NCBI GenBank assembly: GCA_041686855.1
Contig: JAWLDA010000020.1
Location: 4,782 to 68,781 of the forward strand
Length of the DNA: 64,000 bases
Origin: JAWLDA01 sp041686855
Lineage (GTDB): Bacteria > Bacillota > Limnochordia > DTU080 > RSA5
Direction of reading: 5' to 3'
The position numbers and the translations under genes were made by a program. Positions 26,026-38,662 of the stretch are shown here, piece after piece. The notes below the pieces were generated by a model. It had not been told where the DNA came from. It ran no database searches and saw only the letters and a list, made by a program, of their open reading frames with translations. Each line of letters begins with the position of its first letter. Within the stretch, counting starts at the first letter, position 1.

Positions 26026-27801
26026 TCACGGCGTCCAAATGTTGTTGCTGGGATCGCTGTCGGCGAGCCAATGATGCGGGTCGAGTCGGACGGAGAGTGG
26101 CTTCTCCGGGAGGGTGAACGTGCGGCTCTCTCCCGCCTCGAGTCGTTCCCATTGAGATTGAGAGTTTAGAAAGCGGAACTCAACCTCCACCGTGCCGGGC
26201 TCGACGAGCTCACCGCGGGAGAGCAGGGTCATCTCCATCTCAAACCTTCCAGAGTCGTCCGGTGCTTCATTCGTCCGGCTCACCTGCAACGCGTAATCCA
26301 AGGAGCGTGTACCCCGGACCCACGAGGTGAAAAACTGTTCGAGGGCGAGGGCTTCATTAGTATCGTGCATGCTCCGCAGGATCGCTTCGAAGTCGCGCGC
26401 CGTTCCGTGCCCTTCACGGCGCTCGTTTACGAAGCGGCGCACTGCGTCAAAGAAGACGTCGTCACCGAGGCGTCGGTGAAGCATACGGAAGAGGAGGGCC
26501 CCTTTTTGAAAGAGGAGCGGCGAGTCCTCGTCAAAAACCTCGATCGAGGCGAGGCTCCGCGGCCTGCGTGGGGCCCCACGACCGTGCGATGCGACAAAGG
26601 GCTCGTACACCCGCGACGCGAACGTGCGGTGTGCCCACTCCTCGGGCATGTAAGACGCGAGAGCCAAGTGGCCCAGGTACTCGGCTAACCCCTCAGCAAA
26701 CCATGCACTGCCGACCGGTGGCACCCCGGCGACGCCACCGAGCCACTTATGGGCCGTCTCGTGGACGGCCAAGATGGCGGGGGCGCCCGCGCCGGAAAGC
26801 CCGAGGTACTGCAGGTTTCCCCCGTACGTCAAGGTCGAGAGGCTCGGGAACGACGCCGGAACAAAGAACGGAACTTCGACGACCCGCAAAGTCGACAACG
26901 GCAAGGAGCCGAGGCGCTCCTCGAAAAAGGTGAGCGACTCACGAACATGGTACGCCACCTCGGCTGCCGTCGAGGCGAAGCCGATCGGTTGCCACACCTC
27001 GATGGTTCCGACGTTAACCGGCGCGTCCCCCTCCGGCCTAGGCGCCTCAGGGTCGTCTGCCACTGCCTCGACCTGCCGCGGCCATTCGACCTCGTCCACC
27101 GCAAAGCGGCCCACACCTACGCCCAACTTGTCTGTCGGCGACTCCGTTCGGTAGGTAAACTCCCCCGTCTCGAGCGACTCGCGCACCAACGCGCCGTCGG
27201 CGAAAGCCCGGTAACCCGGAGGCGCTTTCACTGTAATCTCTGCATCAAAGAAGTCTTCCGCCGGCGTGTGCGGGTACCAAAGCGAAGGGTATCCCAAATA
27301 GAAATGGCGCGATGAGATAAAGGGGTTGATCCCTTTCACCTGATCCCGCGGAAGGTGCCACTCGTACCTCACCGTCCGAGTCGTCGCATCCCGCGCCCCC
27401 GTTCCCGAGAGGCTCACTCGGTACACCGTGAAGGGGAGCGAACTCCAACTCAAGGTGGGTCGGGCGTCCAACGTGTGCCCCGTCTCCGGATCGACGACAC
27501 GGTCCAAAACAGCGTCCACCCCAAGGAGGACGTGGAAAGAAGTGGCTGGCCGATCAAAGGAAAAGGTGACGTCGTCCAAGAAGCGAGCCTCTCCTGCCTG
27601 AGGATCGATCTCCGCCGTGATCTGATGATGAATCACATCGGCGCGATCGAAGTAACGCAAAACGCTGTACCCGACCGAAGCCCAGGAGGCTTCGGTCGAT
27701 GGCGTTGCAGTAACCGCATGTGCGCACAGGAGTGCCAGCGCGAGGCACAACCGCAGCCCCCACCGGCCAAGTCGGAGAGACACGCGCGACGAGGCGCTCA
27801 T
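26026..27801 (-). CDS. secreted M1-like (gluzincin) metallopeptidase
   Basis: A 591-aa exported zinc peptidase. The N-terminus carries a basic stretch and hydrophobic signal (LCLALALLCAHAVTATP). The zinc site HETAHKWLGG ... FAEGLAEYLG fits HEXXH-X18-E exactly, the M1/M61 gluzincin spacing. An N-terminal beta domain (residues ~50-230) and a C-terminal helical part (~420-520) with RMLHRRLGDDVFFDAVRRFV match M1 architecture; a beta-sandwich tail follows. The canonical GxMEN exopeptidase motif is not obvious (TLTYGGNLQYLG stands there), so aminopeptidase specificity is unsure. Its ATG overlaps the uvrC stop (ATGA), an unusual partner for a repair gene. Confidence 0.88.
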   Translation of the reverse strand: MSASSRVSLRLGRWGLRLCLALALLCAHAVTATPSTEASWASVGYSVLRYFDRADVIHHQITAEIDPQAGEARFLDDVTFSFDRPATSFHVLLGVDAVLDRVVDPETGHTLDARPTLSWSSLPFTVYRVSLSGTGARDATTRTVRYEWHLPRDQVKGINPFISSRHFYLGYPSLWYPHTPAEDFFDAEITVKAPPGYRAFADGALVRESLETGEFTYRTESPTDKLGVGVGRFAVDEVEWPRQVEAVADDPEAPRPEGDAPVNVGTIEVWQPIGFASTAAEVAYHVRESLTFFEERLGSLPLSTLRVVEVPFFVPASFPSLSTLTYGGNLQYLGLSGAGAPAILAVHETAHKWLGGVAGVPPVGSAWFAEGLAEYLGHLALASYMPEEWAHRTFASRVYEPFVASHGRGAPRRPRSLASIEVFDEDSPLLFQKGALLFRMLHRRLGDDVFFDAVRRFVNERREGHGTARDFEAILRSMHDTNEALALEQFFTSWVRGTRSLDYALQVSRTNEAPDDSGRFEMEMTLLSRGELVEPGTVEVEFRFLNSQSQWERLEAGESRTFTLPEKPLSVRLDPHHWLADSDPSNNIWTP

Positions 27802-29692
27802 TCCGACTCCCTCAAATGATGGAAGATCCGCTCCGCCACATCGGCGGGAATTCCTGGCACGCCCTTCAACTCCTCGAGACTCGCCTCGCGCACCCGGCTG
27901 ACGGAGCCCAAGTGCTTGACGAGGCTCTTCTTCCGTTTCGGTCCGACACCCTCAATCTCATCAAGGACGGAACGAGACTGCCGTTTAGTCCGTAGTTTAC
28001 GGTGATAGTTGAGCGCAAATCGGTGCGCCTCGTCACGAATCTGCTGCAAAAGGTGGAGGGCCGGCGAGCGCTCATCGAGGAGGATGGGCTCACCGACGTC
28101 CTCGATGAAGATCTCTTCGAGGCGCTTGGCCAATCCGGCTGTGGGAATCTCTTCGAGATTTAGCTCCCGTAGCGCATCGCGTGCGGCGCCGAGTTGCCCT
28201 TTGCCTCCGTCAATGATGACGAGATCCGGGAAGTCGGCGAAGCGGGCCTTGCTCTCTTGTGCTGACCTTTCGTTGGCCGGCAGCGCAGCCAGATCTTCCT
28301 GCTCCTTGAGCCCCCGCATAAACCGCCGCGTGATGACCTGATGCATCATCGCAAAGTCGTTGGGCCCTTCGATTCCACGGATCTTAAACTGGCGGTACTC
28401 GGCATTGGCCGGTTCCCCGTCGATGAGCACCACCATGGAGCCGACGGCGTCGGAGCCCTGTGTGTTTGAGATGTCGTACGCCTCGATGCGGCGAGGCGGG
28501 CGCTCCAAGCCAAAGGTCTCTTGCAGGAGCGCAAGCCCCTCGTCGATCCGCTCCATATGGCGCGACCGCTTCGCCTCGCTCTCACCCAGGACGAGCGCAG
28601 CGTTTTTGGTCACCATCTCAACGAGCCGTCGCTTCTCCCCCCGCAGAGGGACGCGCAAAGTCACTTTGTTCCCCCGGAGGCCGCTGAGCCATTCCGCCAG
28701 GACCCCCATCTCCTCGAGCTCCTCGGGGAGGAGTACCTCCTTGGGCACAAAGGTGCTTTCGGAGTAGTACTGTTTGACGAAAGCCGTGAGCGCCTCTTGG
28801 TCGGAGGTCTCCGCTCCGCCTTCTAAAAAGAAGTGGTCTCGACCCGTCAACTTGCCGTCCCGGACGAAAAAGATCTGCACACATATCGCGTCACCTTCGC
28901 GGGCCATGCCGATGACGTCTTGGTCGAGCCCCCCTTCGTTCACCACTTTCTGTCGCTCCACGACGCTCTCGAGGGCCTGGATCTGGTCTCGCAGTCGCGC
29001 CGCTCGTTCAAACTCCAGGTTTTGGGCCGCCGCCTCCATCTTTGCCCGCAATTCGGGAATGAGCCGCTGCTGCCGACCCTCTAAAAAGAGCGTTACTTCG
29101 TCGATGAGCCGATCGTACTCCTCTTCGCTCTGCAGTCCAGCGCACGGCGCGCCGCAACGCCCGATATGGTAGAGGAGGCAAGGGCGGTAATTCAACTCCC
29201 CCGAGAGATCGAGGCTGCAGGTGCGCACGGGAAAGAGCTTGCGCAAGAATTTCATCGTCTCTCGCACCGACCGCACGTTGGTGTACGGCCCGAAGTTGCG
29301 CCCATCCTTAGACGGGCGCCGAACGAAGAGCACCCGCGGGAACTTCTCGTCGGTCACCTTGAGGTACGGAAAGCTCTTGTCGTCTTTGAGGCGGACGTTG
29401 TACCACGGCTCTTTCTCCTTGATCAGGTTGCACTCAAGGATGAGCGCCTCCACCTCGGAGTCGGTCACAATGTACTCCAGATCGGCGATGTGTTCCACCA
29501 GCGCCTTCACCTTGGGCGAGACGAAACGCCCTTGTCGCTGGAAGTACGAGCGCACCCGACTTCTAAGCGAGACGGCTTTGCCGACGTAGATCACTTCGCC
29601 CTCGGCGTTCTTAAACATGTAGACACCGGGGCGCGTCGGCAGCGACTGCAGCGCCGTGCGCACTTTGTCGGTTACGTCGAACGCCGCTTCAC

Positions 29693-29696
<4 letters not shown>
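27798..29696 (-). CDS. uvrC: excinuclease ABC subunit C
   Basis: UvrC makes both incisions around the lesion in nucleotide excision repair. It is 632 aa with the GIY-YIG domain (TRPGVYMFKNAEGEVIYVGK), UVR motif in the ~200s (LRAKMEAAAQNLEFERAARL), RNase-H-like endonuclease domain (IEAYDISNTQGSDAVGSMVV; DLVIIDGGKGQLGAARDAL) and C-terminal helix-hairpin-helix pair (LDEIEGVGPKRKKSLVKHLG, LKGVPGIPADVAERI). The start overlaps the uvrA stop (ATGA) and the end overlaps the peptidase start. Confidence 0.99.
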
Positions 29697-32611
<2,915 letters not shown>

Positions 32612-32653
32612 AGACGACCACGCCTCTCAAACGTCTACCCTTGGATTGAGCGC

Positions 32654-34654
32654 TTAAGCGAGCTCCAGAAGCTCCTCTCTCAACGTCTCAATCTCGTCAC
32701 GCAACTCGGCCGCCCGCTCGAACTCCAAACGCTTGGCTGCCTCAAACATCTCGGCCTCCAGCTGCTGGATATGCTCAGCCAACTCGTCGGACGACATGCC
32801 TTTCACCCGCTCGAGCACGTCGTTACTCTCAGCGGACGTCTCGTCTTCGGTCTGCTCGGAGCGGATCGCCTCGTGTACCCGCTTGCGCACCGTCTCCGGA
32901 GTGATGCCGTGCTCCTCGTTATAGCGCAGCTGCACCTCACGCCTCCGATTGGTCTCATCGATCGCCCGGCGCATCGACCCGGTGATCGTGTCGGCGTACA
33001 TGATCACCTTGCCGTGGACGTTGCGCGCCGCTCGACCGATCGTCTGTATGAGCGACGTGTCCGAACGAAGGAAGCCCTCTTTATCCGCATCCAGGATTGC
33101 AACCAGGGAGACCTCCGGTAGATCCAACCCCTCTCTGAGGAGGTTGATCCCCACCAGCACATCAAACTCACCCAACCGCAGACCACGCAAGATCTCGATC
33201 CGCTCAAGGGCCTCGATCTCCGAGTGCAGGTAGCGCACCCGAATGCCGACGTCGGTGAAGTAATCCGTCAAATCCTCCGCCATCTTTTTGGTGAGCGTCG
33301 TCACCAGGACACGCTCACCCCGAGCGGTCACCGTTTCGATCTCTTCGAGGAGGTCGTCGATCTGTCCCGTAATCGGGCGGACCTCCACTTGCGGGTCGAC
33401 GAGTCCAGTGGGGCGGATGATCTGTTCGACGATCTTGTCACTCACCCGACGCTCGTACTCCGCCGGCGTCGCAGAGACAAAGATCACCTGATTCATGTGA
33501 TGCTCAAACTCTTCAAATCGCAGAGGCCGGTTGTCGAGGGCGGACGGAAGGCGGAAGCCGTGCTCCACCAGCGTCTGTTTGCGTGACCGGTCCCCATTGA
33601 ACATCCCGTTGATCTGCGGAATCGTCTGGTGCGACTCGTCGATCACCATCAAAAAGTCGTTAGGAAAGTAGTCCAACAGTGTCGCCGGCGGATCGCCCGC
33701 TATCCGCCCGGTCAGGTGGCGAGAGTAGTTCTCGATTCCCTGACAGATCCCCACCTCTTGCAGCATCTCTAGGTCGTACATGGTGCGCTGCTCGAGACGC
33801 TGAGCCTCCAGGAGCTTCCCTTCCCGCTTTAAGTAAGCGAGCCGCTCTTGCAGCTCCTCCTGAATGGAGCCGATCGCCCGTTTCATCTTATCCTCGGACG
33901 TAATAAAGTGCGTGGCGGGGTAGATGGTGAGGCTCTCTTTCTCCTCGAGGATCTCACCGGTCACCGGATCCAACTCAAGGATACGGTCCACCTCGTCGCC
34001 GAAGAGCTCGATGCGGATCACATTCTCTTCGTACACCGGGACGATCTCAATGACGTCGCCGCGGACGCGAAAGGTTCCTCGGGTGAAGCCGACGTCATTC
34101 CGCTCGTATTGAATCCCGATGAGGCGACGCAGGATCTTGTCCCGATCGCGAAAGTCCCCGTGCTTGAGGGAGAGCGTCATACCGACGTAATCCTCGGGAG
34201 AACCGAGGCCGTAAATGCAGGAGACGCTGGCCACGATGAGCACGTCGCGCCGCTCAAAGAGCGCGCTCGTCGCCGCGTGGCGCAGGCGGTCGATCTCATC
34301 GTTGATCGACGAATCCTTCTCGATGTACGTATCAGTGCGCGGAATGTACGCTTCGGGCTGATAGTAATCGTAATAGCTGATAAAGTAATGGACGGCGTTC
34401 TCTGGAAAGAACGAGCGAAACTCGCTGCAGAGCTGGGCGGCCAAGGTCTTGTTGTGCGCGATGACGAGCGTCGGCTTTTGGACGCGTTCGACGACCCGGG
34501 CTATGGAATACGTTTTCCCTGTACCCGTCGCTCCCAACAGCGTCTGGGCACGGTGCCCTTGCTCCAACCCCTCCACCAGCGCATCGATCGCCTTAGGCTG
34601 ATCGCCGGCCGGCTCCCAATCGGCCGACACCTTAAAGGGCTTTGCCTCTGACAT
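32654..34654 (-). CDS. uvrB: excinuclease ABC subunit B
   Basis: The helicase-like subunit that verifies damage and recruits UvrC. I use the ATG complementary to 34652-34654 (MSEAKPFKVSADWEPAGDQP), preceded by GGAGG with 8 nt spacing; 666 aa. Motif I is TLLGATGTGKTYSIARVVER, the beta-hairpin YYDYYQPEAYIPRTDTYIEK, DESHQTIPQ and the helicase C motifs (QTIGRAARNVHGKVIMYAD) are intact, and the C-terminal UVR motif (LEAEMFEAAKRLEFERAAEL) binds UvrC. First gene of the uvrB-uvrA-uvrC-peptidase run. Confidence 0.99.
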   Translation of the reverse strand: MSEAKPFKVSADWEPAGDQPKAIDALVEGLEQGHRAQTLLGATGTGKTYSIARVVERVQKPTLVIAHNKTLAAQLCSEFRSFFPENAVHYFISYYDYYQPEAYIPRTDTYIEKDSSINDEIDRLRHAATSALFERRDVLIVASVSCIYGLGSPEDYVGMTLSLKHGDFRDRDKILRRLIGIQYERNDVGFTRGTFRVRGDVIEIVPVYEENVIRIELFGDEVDRILELDPVTGEILEEKESLTIYPATHFITSEDKMKRAIGSIQEELQERLAYLKREGKLLEAQRLEQRTMYDLEMLQEVGICQGIENYSRHLTGRIAGDPPATLLDYFPNDFLMVIDESHQTIPQINGMFNGDRSRKQTLVEHGFRLPSALDNRPLRFEEFEHHMNQVIFVSATPAEYERRVSDKIVEQIIRPTGLVDPQVEVRPITGQIDDLLEEIETVTARGERVLVTTLTKKMAEDLTDYFTDVGIRVRYLHSEIEALERIEILRGLRLGEFDVLVGINLLREGLDLPEVSLVAILDADKEGFLRSDTSLIQTIGRAARNVHGKVIMYADTITGSMRRAIDETNRRREVQLRYNEEHGITPETVRKRVHEAIRSEQTEDETSAESNDVLERVKGMSSDELAEHIQQLEAEMFEAAKRLEFERAAELRDEIETLREELLELA

Positions 34655-34775
34655 GCCCACCGCCTCCTCGCTCGAGACCTCGGTTGGGCGAAAACACGTT
34701 CGCCCCTTTCGATCTATTCTACTGCAAATATGACTCGATGACAACGCCGGCGCGCTCTCGGGCCCCTACGGCAGG

Positions 34776-35798
34776 TCACCGGCGGCCCGACGGCTCTGAC
34801 TGCGAAGCGCTTCCAATGAGTGGGGAACCCTGGCGGACCGAGCGGACGAGCACTTCCGTCAAGGGGGCCAGCCGAACGCCCTCCGCCTCCAACAGCGGTA
34901 GCGCCGCCATGAGCCCTTCGTAGGTCGACGGATGGACGTGCCCGATGGCGACGGCCCACCCCCGCTCTTTGGCAATCTTCGCCGCGGCCAACATCCGGTC
35001 ACGCACCCGAGTCGGATCGGGATCCGGGTCGATGAAGCGATCGTTCTCCAGGTAGGAGACGTTCATCGCTCGGGCAACGTCGGCGACCACACTCCCCGAG
35101 GTCGTTCGGCTGTCGAGGAAGAAGGCGCCCTGCTCCTTTACCACTGTGAGCACGGCCGCGACGACCCGCTCGTCGGCAGTCGCCTTGGAGCCCATGTGGT
35201 TATTGACACCGCTCACATGCGGCACCGACTCCCACGCCCTGGCGACGTCCAGCAGGATCTCCTCCTCAGTCATCGCGGTCGTAACGGCTCCGTCACCGAG
35301 GTCCCACCCAGTACCCATCGGCTCCATCGGCAGGTGGAGGATCACCTGATGACCCTGAGCCGCCGCTTCCCGGGCATGACGCTCCGTGTACGGAAGGTGG
35401 GGAATCACCGCCACCGTGAGCGGCGCATCGATTGCCAAAAAATCCTCGGCGGCAGCCCAACCGTACCCCCAGTCGTCGATGACCACGGCGAGGACGGGAG
35501 CGTTGCTGTCGGCCGATGTGGCGTTCAACGGAGCCGTAGAGGCTCCTTCAGTGTCCGTTCCCATGACGCTCTTTGAAGCGATCCCCGCGGGCTCCGCCTC
35601 CATTTGCGTCTTCAGAGACTGCTCCACATTCACCTCACCCGCCGTCACTTCCGGGCTCGGCCGATTCCCTAAGACCAACGAGGTGGCCACCGAGACGGCA
35701 AAGAGACATAGGAAGACGGCGCCGAGCGCCAAGGCGTGGCGCAAGGAGCCGGCCGTTCCGGTTGTCGGCTCTTTGGAGATCCCCATCTCGTCTCTCAC
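34776..35798 (-). CDS. divergent polysaccharide deacetylase family protein (YibQ-like)
   Basis: About 340 aa from the GTG complementary to 35796-35798 (GGAGG 8 nt upstream). An N-terminal single transmembrane anchor (HALALGAVFLCLFAVSVATS) is followed by a Pro/Glu/Ala linker and a NodB-like deacetylase fold of the divergent DUF610 type: LAVVIDDWGYGWAAAEDFLA, LTVAVIPHLPYTERHAREAA, VILHLPMEPMG, VNNHMGSKATADERVVAAVL, FFLDSRTTSGSVV, and VAIGHVHPSTYEGLMAALPL. The conserved Asp-Asp and His residues for a metal site are present. It would act outside the membrane on wall or exopolysaccharide; in many genomes it sits next to a Ctp-type protease, as it does here within 2.7 kb. Confidence 0.9.
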   Translation of the reverse strand: MRDEMGISKEPTTGTAGSLRHALALGAVFLCLFAVSVATSLVLGNRPSPEVTAGEVNVEQSLKTQMEAEPAGIASKSVMGTDTEGASTAPLNATSADSNAPVLAVVIDDWGYGWAAAEDFLAIDAPLTVAVIPHLPYTERHAREAAAQGHQVILHLPMEPMGTGWDLGDGAVTTAMTEEEILLDVARAWESVPHVSGVNNHMGSKATADERVVAAVLTVVKEQGAFFLDSRTTSGSVVADVARAMNVSYLENDRFIDPDPDPTRVRDRMLAAAKIAKERGWAVAIGHVHPSTYEGLMAALPLLEAEGVRLAPLTEVLVRSVRQGSPLIGSASQSEPSGRR

Positions 35799-35867
35799 CG
35801 TTGCTCCCTCCTGCACCCCGCTCTGCCTTGTCGCGCTTGCACGCAACCTACACGACGGGGCGCTCCA

Positions 35868-37139
35868 CTATCGCGTGGGCGTAAACTTCCCGACCCACCG
35901 GCGCAGAACCTGCGCCACGGGGCGGCCATCGCTCAAGGAGGCATGCGCCGGCATCCACGGTTCGGGGATCAGGATCACCCCGAGAGGGGGAATCTTCCCT
36001 TTATAGGAAAGCCTTCGGCGCTCGTGGGTGAACGAGTTCGTCACCTCGATCACCGGATTGAGCGACCAGGGTTCCATCGCTTCGGCCAACTCGCGTCGTG
36101 TGCGGATCGTGGTTCCATTCACCGCCGTAATCACATCGCCGGTACGTATCCCCATCCGTGCAGCCGGAGAGTCGGGGTGCACGTCAAGCACCATCGGCTC
36201 CGACCCGCTAAAGCTGGGCGCGCCCTTCACCTCCGCGTTGCGTGCCCTCATGATCACCCACTCGTGGGCCAGTGGAGAGAAAAGCGCTGCCGCTACGGCA
36301 AAGGGCGTTCCCCACTGGGCCAACACCGCTAAAACCAGGAGTCCGACGCTGTAACCCACCAGGCTGAGCGCGGTCCGCTTCGCCTTCTGCTCGGGAAGCG
36401 TCGTGATCGAGATGTCACTGTAACCCAACGCCGCCACAACGGGAAAGAGCGTAAACGCGACCTCCATGCCGATCGCCTCGGGTCCGGACGGTCGAATGAT
36501 TGGCCACCACGCCGGCATGTCGATCCCTGGGGTCGCTTGGATCATCTCTGCGGGGACCAACGCTCCGATGAGCGCGATGAACGGCAGCGGCCAAAAGCGC
36601 TGCAGGGCGAATCCGCCGACGACGCGTCCGCCGGGAATGCGGACGAAGACCGGCGTCGCCCCTTCTGAGCCGCTTAAATAGATCAACGCTGCCTCAACCA
36701 AGTGCAAGACGGCGACCAGCGCCATGAGGGCCGGGATGTCGAGTTCCGGGCGCCCGGTAAGCAGATGGAAGAGGGCGAGGAGCCCGGCGCCGTAGGAGAA
36801 GCAAAGGAATCGCGGTCGAATGAACATCAGGGCGATCGCAAGGAGCCACAAATACCAAATTCCCACGGCCGAAAGCGAGATGCCCACGACGACAAAGAGC
36901 AGGGTGGCAAGGACGCCGCCCAAGCAGCCAAGAGCGCACGCCTTGAGGAGCGTTGCAGCCGGGCGCCGCTTGACAAAACCCCAAAGTCGCCGCTCTACCG
37001 ACGCCGCTCGGGCGTACTGCGTGTACACCATGAGCAAAACAACGCCTACGATCAGGAGAAGATCGAGGCGTTGTAGGTATTGCGGAATCGCTTGAGCAAT
37101 GAGACTGAGGAGGTCGAGCACAACCACGTCGGCGATCAA
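35868..37139 (-). CDS. polytopic membrane protein with C-terminal PDZ domain (MinJ-like)
   Basis: A 423-aa membrane protein with about seven transmembrane helices in residues 10-310, then a PDZ domain at about 325-395 (VHPDSPAARMGIRTGDVITA is its core). This is the architecture of B. subtilis MinJ, which links DivIVA to MinD in division-site selection, and the gene stands next to a ctp gene and near uvrBA just as minJ does there. No protease motif is seen. TTG start overlaps the ctp stop (TTGA). MinJ function is inferred from architecture plus synteny, not from clear residue identity. Confidence 0.75.
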   Translation of the reverse strand: MIADVVVLDLLSLIAQAIPQYLQRLDLLLIVGVVLLMVYTQYARAASVERRLWGFVKRRPAATLLKACALGCLGGVLATLLFVVVGISLSAVGIWYLWLLAIALMFIRPRFLCFSYGAGLLALFHLLTGRPELDIPALMALVAVLHLVEAALIYLSGSEGATPVFVRIPGGRVVGGFALQRFWPLPFIALIGALVPAEMIQATPGIDMPAWWPIIRPSGPEAIGMEVAFTLFPVVAALGYSDISITTLPEQKAKRTALSLVGYSVGLLVLAVLAQWGTPFAVAAALFSPLAHEWVIMRARNAEVKGAPSFSGSEPMVLDVHPDSPAARMGIRTGDVITAVNGTTIRTRRELAEAMEPWSLNPVIEVTNSFTHERRRLSYKGKIPPLGVILIPEPWMPAHASLSDGRPVAQVLRRWVGKFTPTR

Positions 37140-38467
37140 CCTACCTTTCGGGTCGTCTTACCCAGCTCCTCCTGCAGTACTTCCAGAGCCTTGAGAAGCT
37201 GTACATCCTCATCAAACGGGAGGTTGTATAGGGGCTCCACCATCTCGTCCTCGGTCTCTTCGACCACCTCGCCGGAGGCTGCGCCGTCGGACGACTCGGT
37301 CCCGGCCTCGTCATCCAGTCCGGGCACCTCTACGATGTAGTCAGGTTCGATCCCCTTCTCGTGGATATAACGGCCCCCAGCGGTCTGATACCGGGCCGAC
37401 GTGAGCGAGAGCGCCGAGCCGTCTCGCAAGGGGATCACCGTTTGCACGAGTCCCTTGCCAAAGGTGGTCGTCCCGACGAGTTGGCCCCGTCCACGATCCT
37501 GGAGAGCGCCGGCCACGATCTCGGATGCGCTGGCACTGTACCCGTTCACCAAGACGACGATCGGAAGCGTGCGGCGCCTCGCCTGCGGAAACGCGTGAAC
37601 AGTCCGCTTCTCCTGATCCCGTCCGACGATGTGCAGGATGGGTCCGTCGGGCAGGAACTTGTTGGCGACATCAATGGCTGCGCTCAGCGCGCCGCCCGGA
37701 TTATCCCGCAAATCGAGGATGAGACCTTCCGCTCGTTGCGCTTCAAGCGTGTTGAGCGCCTCTTCCAGCTCCTGATCCGTTCGCTCACTAAAGCGTTGCA
37801 GTCGAATGTACCCAATCGAACGTCCCAAGTTGGGAATGGAGCCCGACTCGAGGAGCTCTACCTCCGTGACGCTCGGCACCTGAATCGTGGCACGCACAAT
37901 CTCCACGTCGAAAGGCTCCCGTTCACCCCGCTGAATACCGATCGTGAGTCCGGCCCCTTCAGGTCCGCGCATCAGCGAGACCGCTTCGTCAAGCGACATA
38001 AACTCCGTCGATTTGCCATCGATGCTGACGATCCTGTCGCCCGGTCGCAGTCCCGCCGCATGGCCGGGCGTCCCCTCAAAGGGCGCTATGATGGTTAAGC
38101 GCTCATCCTTGAGTCCGACCATGATCCCGATCCCGCCGTACTCGCCCTGCGTGTCGATCTGCATCTGTTCAAACGAGCGAACGTCCATGAAGCGCGTGTA
38201 CGGATCACCGACGGCATCCGCCAGCATACCGTTAATCGTGCCCTGCTCAATATAGCTGGCGATCAGGGCCACGGCATCAACATCGTCCACGTATTGGGTC
38301 TTCATGAGCGAGATCACTTCGAGCACCGTGCGCAGCGCGGCAGCCGACCCTTCGCCGCTGGCTTCTGCGCTACGTTGGATAGACCAAACCCCGGTCACCC
38401 CCGCCAGGAGCAGGGCGATTAGGGCGTATGCGATCCAAACCTTGCGTATCCTCAAGAACGCTCCCAC
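37136..38467 (-). CDS. carboxyl-terminal processing protease (S41, CtpA/CtpB type)
   Basis: A 443-aa membrane-anchored serine protease. One N-terminal transmembrane helix (IAYALIALLLAGVTGVWSI), a helical region, PDZ domain at about 105-190 (GIGIMVGLKDERLTIIAPFE, GLRPGDRIVSIDGKSTEFM), and the S41 catalytic core with the Ser in VLVNGYSASASEIVAGAL and the Lys in GTTTFGKGLVQTVIPL. The C-terminal ~50 residues are acidic (EVVEETEDEMVEP). A GTG start is used at 38467; a TTG at 38455 with GGGAG 5 nt away is an alternative. Spore signalling (CtpB) or general envelope proteolysis are the known roles in relatives. Confidence 0.95.
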   Translation of the reverse strand: MGAFLRIRKVWIAYALIALLLAGVTGVWSIQRSAEASGEGSAAALRTVLEVISLMKTQYVDDVDAVALIASYIEQGTINGMLADAVGDPYTRFMDVRSFEQMQIDTQGEYGGIGIMVGLKDERLTIIAPFEGTPGHAAGLRPGDRIVSIDGKSTEFMSLDEAVSLMRGPEGAGLTIGIQRGEREPFDVEIVRATIQVPSVTEVELLESGSIPNLGRSIGYIRLQRFSERTDQELEEALNTLEAQRAEGLILDLRDNPGGALSAAIDVANKFLPDGPILHIVGRDQEKRTVHAFPQARRRTLPIVVLVNGYSASASEIVAGALQDRGRGQLVGTTTFGKGLVQTVIPLRDGSALSLTSARYQTAGGRYIHEKGIEPDYIVEVPGLDDEAGTESSDGAASGEVVEETEDEMVEPLYNLPFDEDVQLLKALEVLQEELGKTTRKVG

Positions 38468-38536
38468 CTTTGTGCGCTCACGCCATATAAGAGCGCGATC
38501 GCCAAGGACTAAACCAAACCTATGCGTGTGAGCCCC

Positions 38537-38565
38537 ATTATATCGCAGCGGTCAAGGGACTGAAA
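38537..38565 (-). promoter_or_regulatory. possible promoter of ctp-minJ operon
   Basis: TATAAT (complement of 38537-38542) stands about 70 nt before the ctp start; a weak TTTCAG -35 lies 17 nt further upstream (complement of 38560-38565). Confidence 0.5.
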
Positions 38566-38662
38566 TGTCATGGGTTCGGGTCCAATAATAGCAAAAATGT
38601 GTGTCAAAACTGTTACGGACGCCCCGTTCTCCTAGGCGCCCGTCTCCGCCGCTTAAAGACAC

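Noticed and set aside
38620..38655. Terminator hairpin after yitT
   Set aside because: GACGCCCC and GGCGCCCGTC do not pair well enough to support a stem with a U-run.
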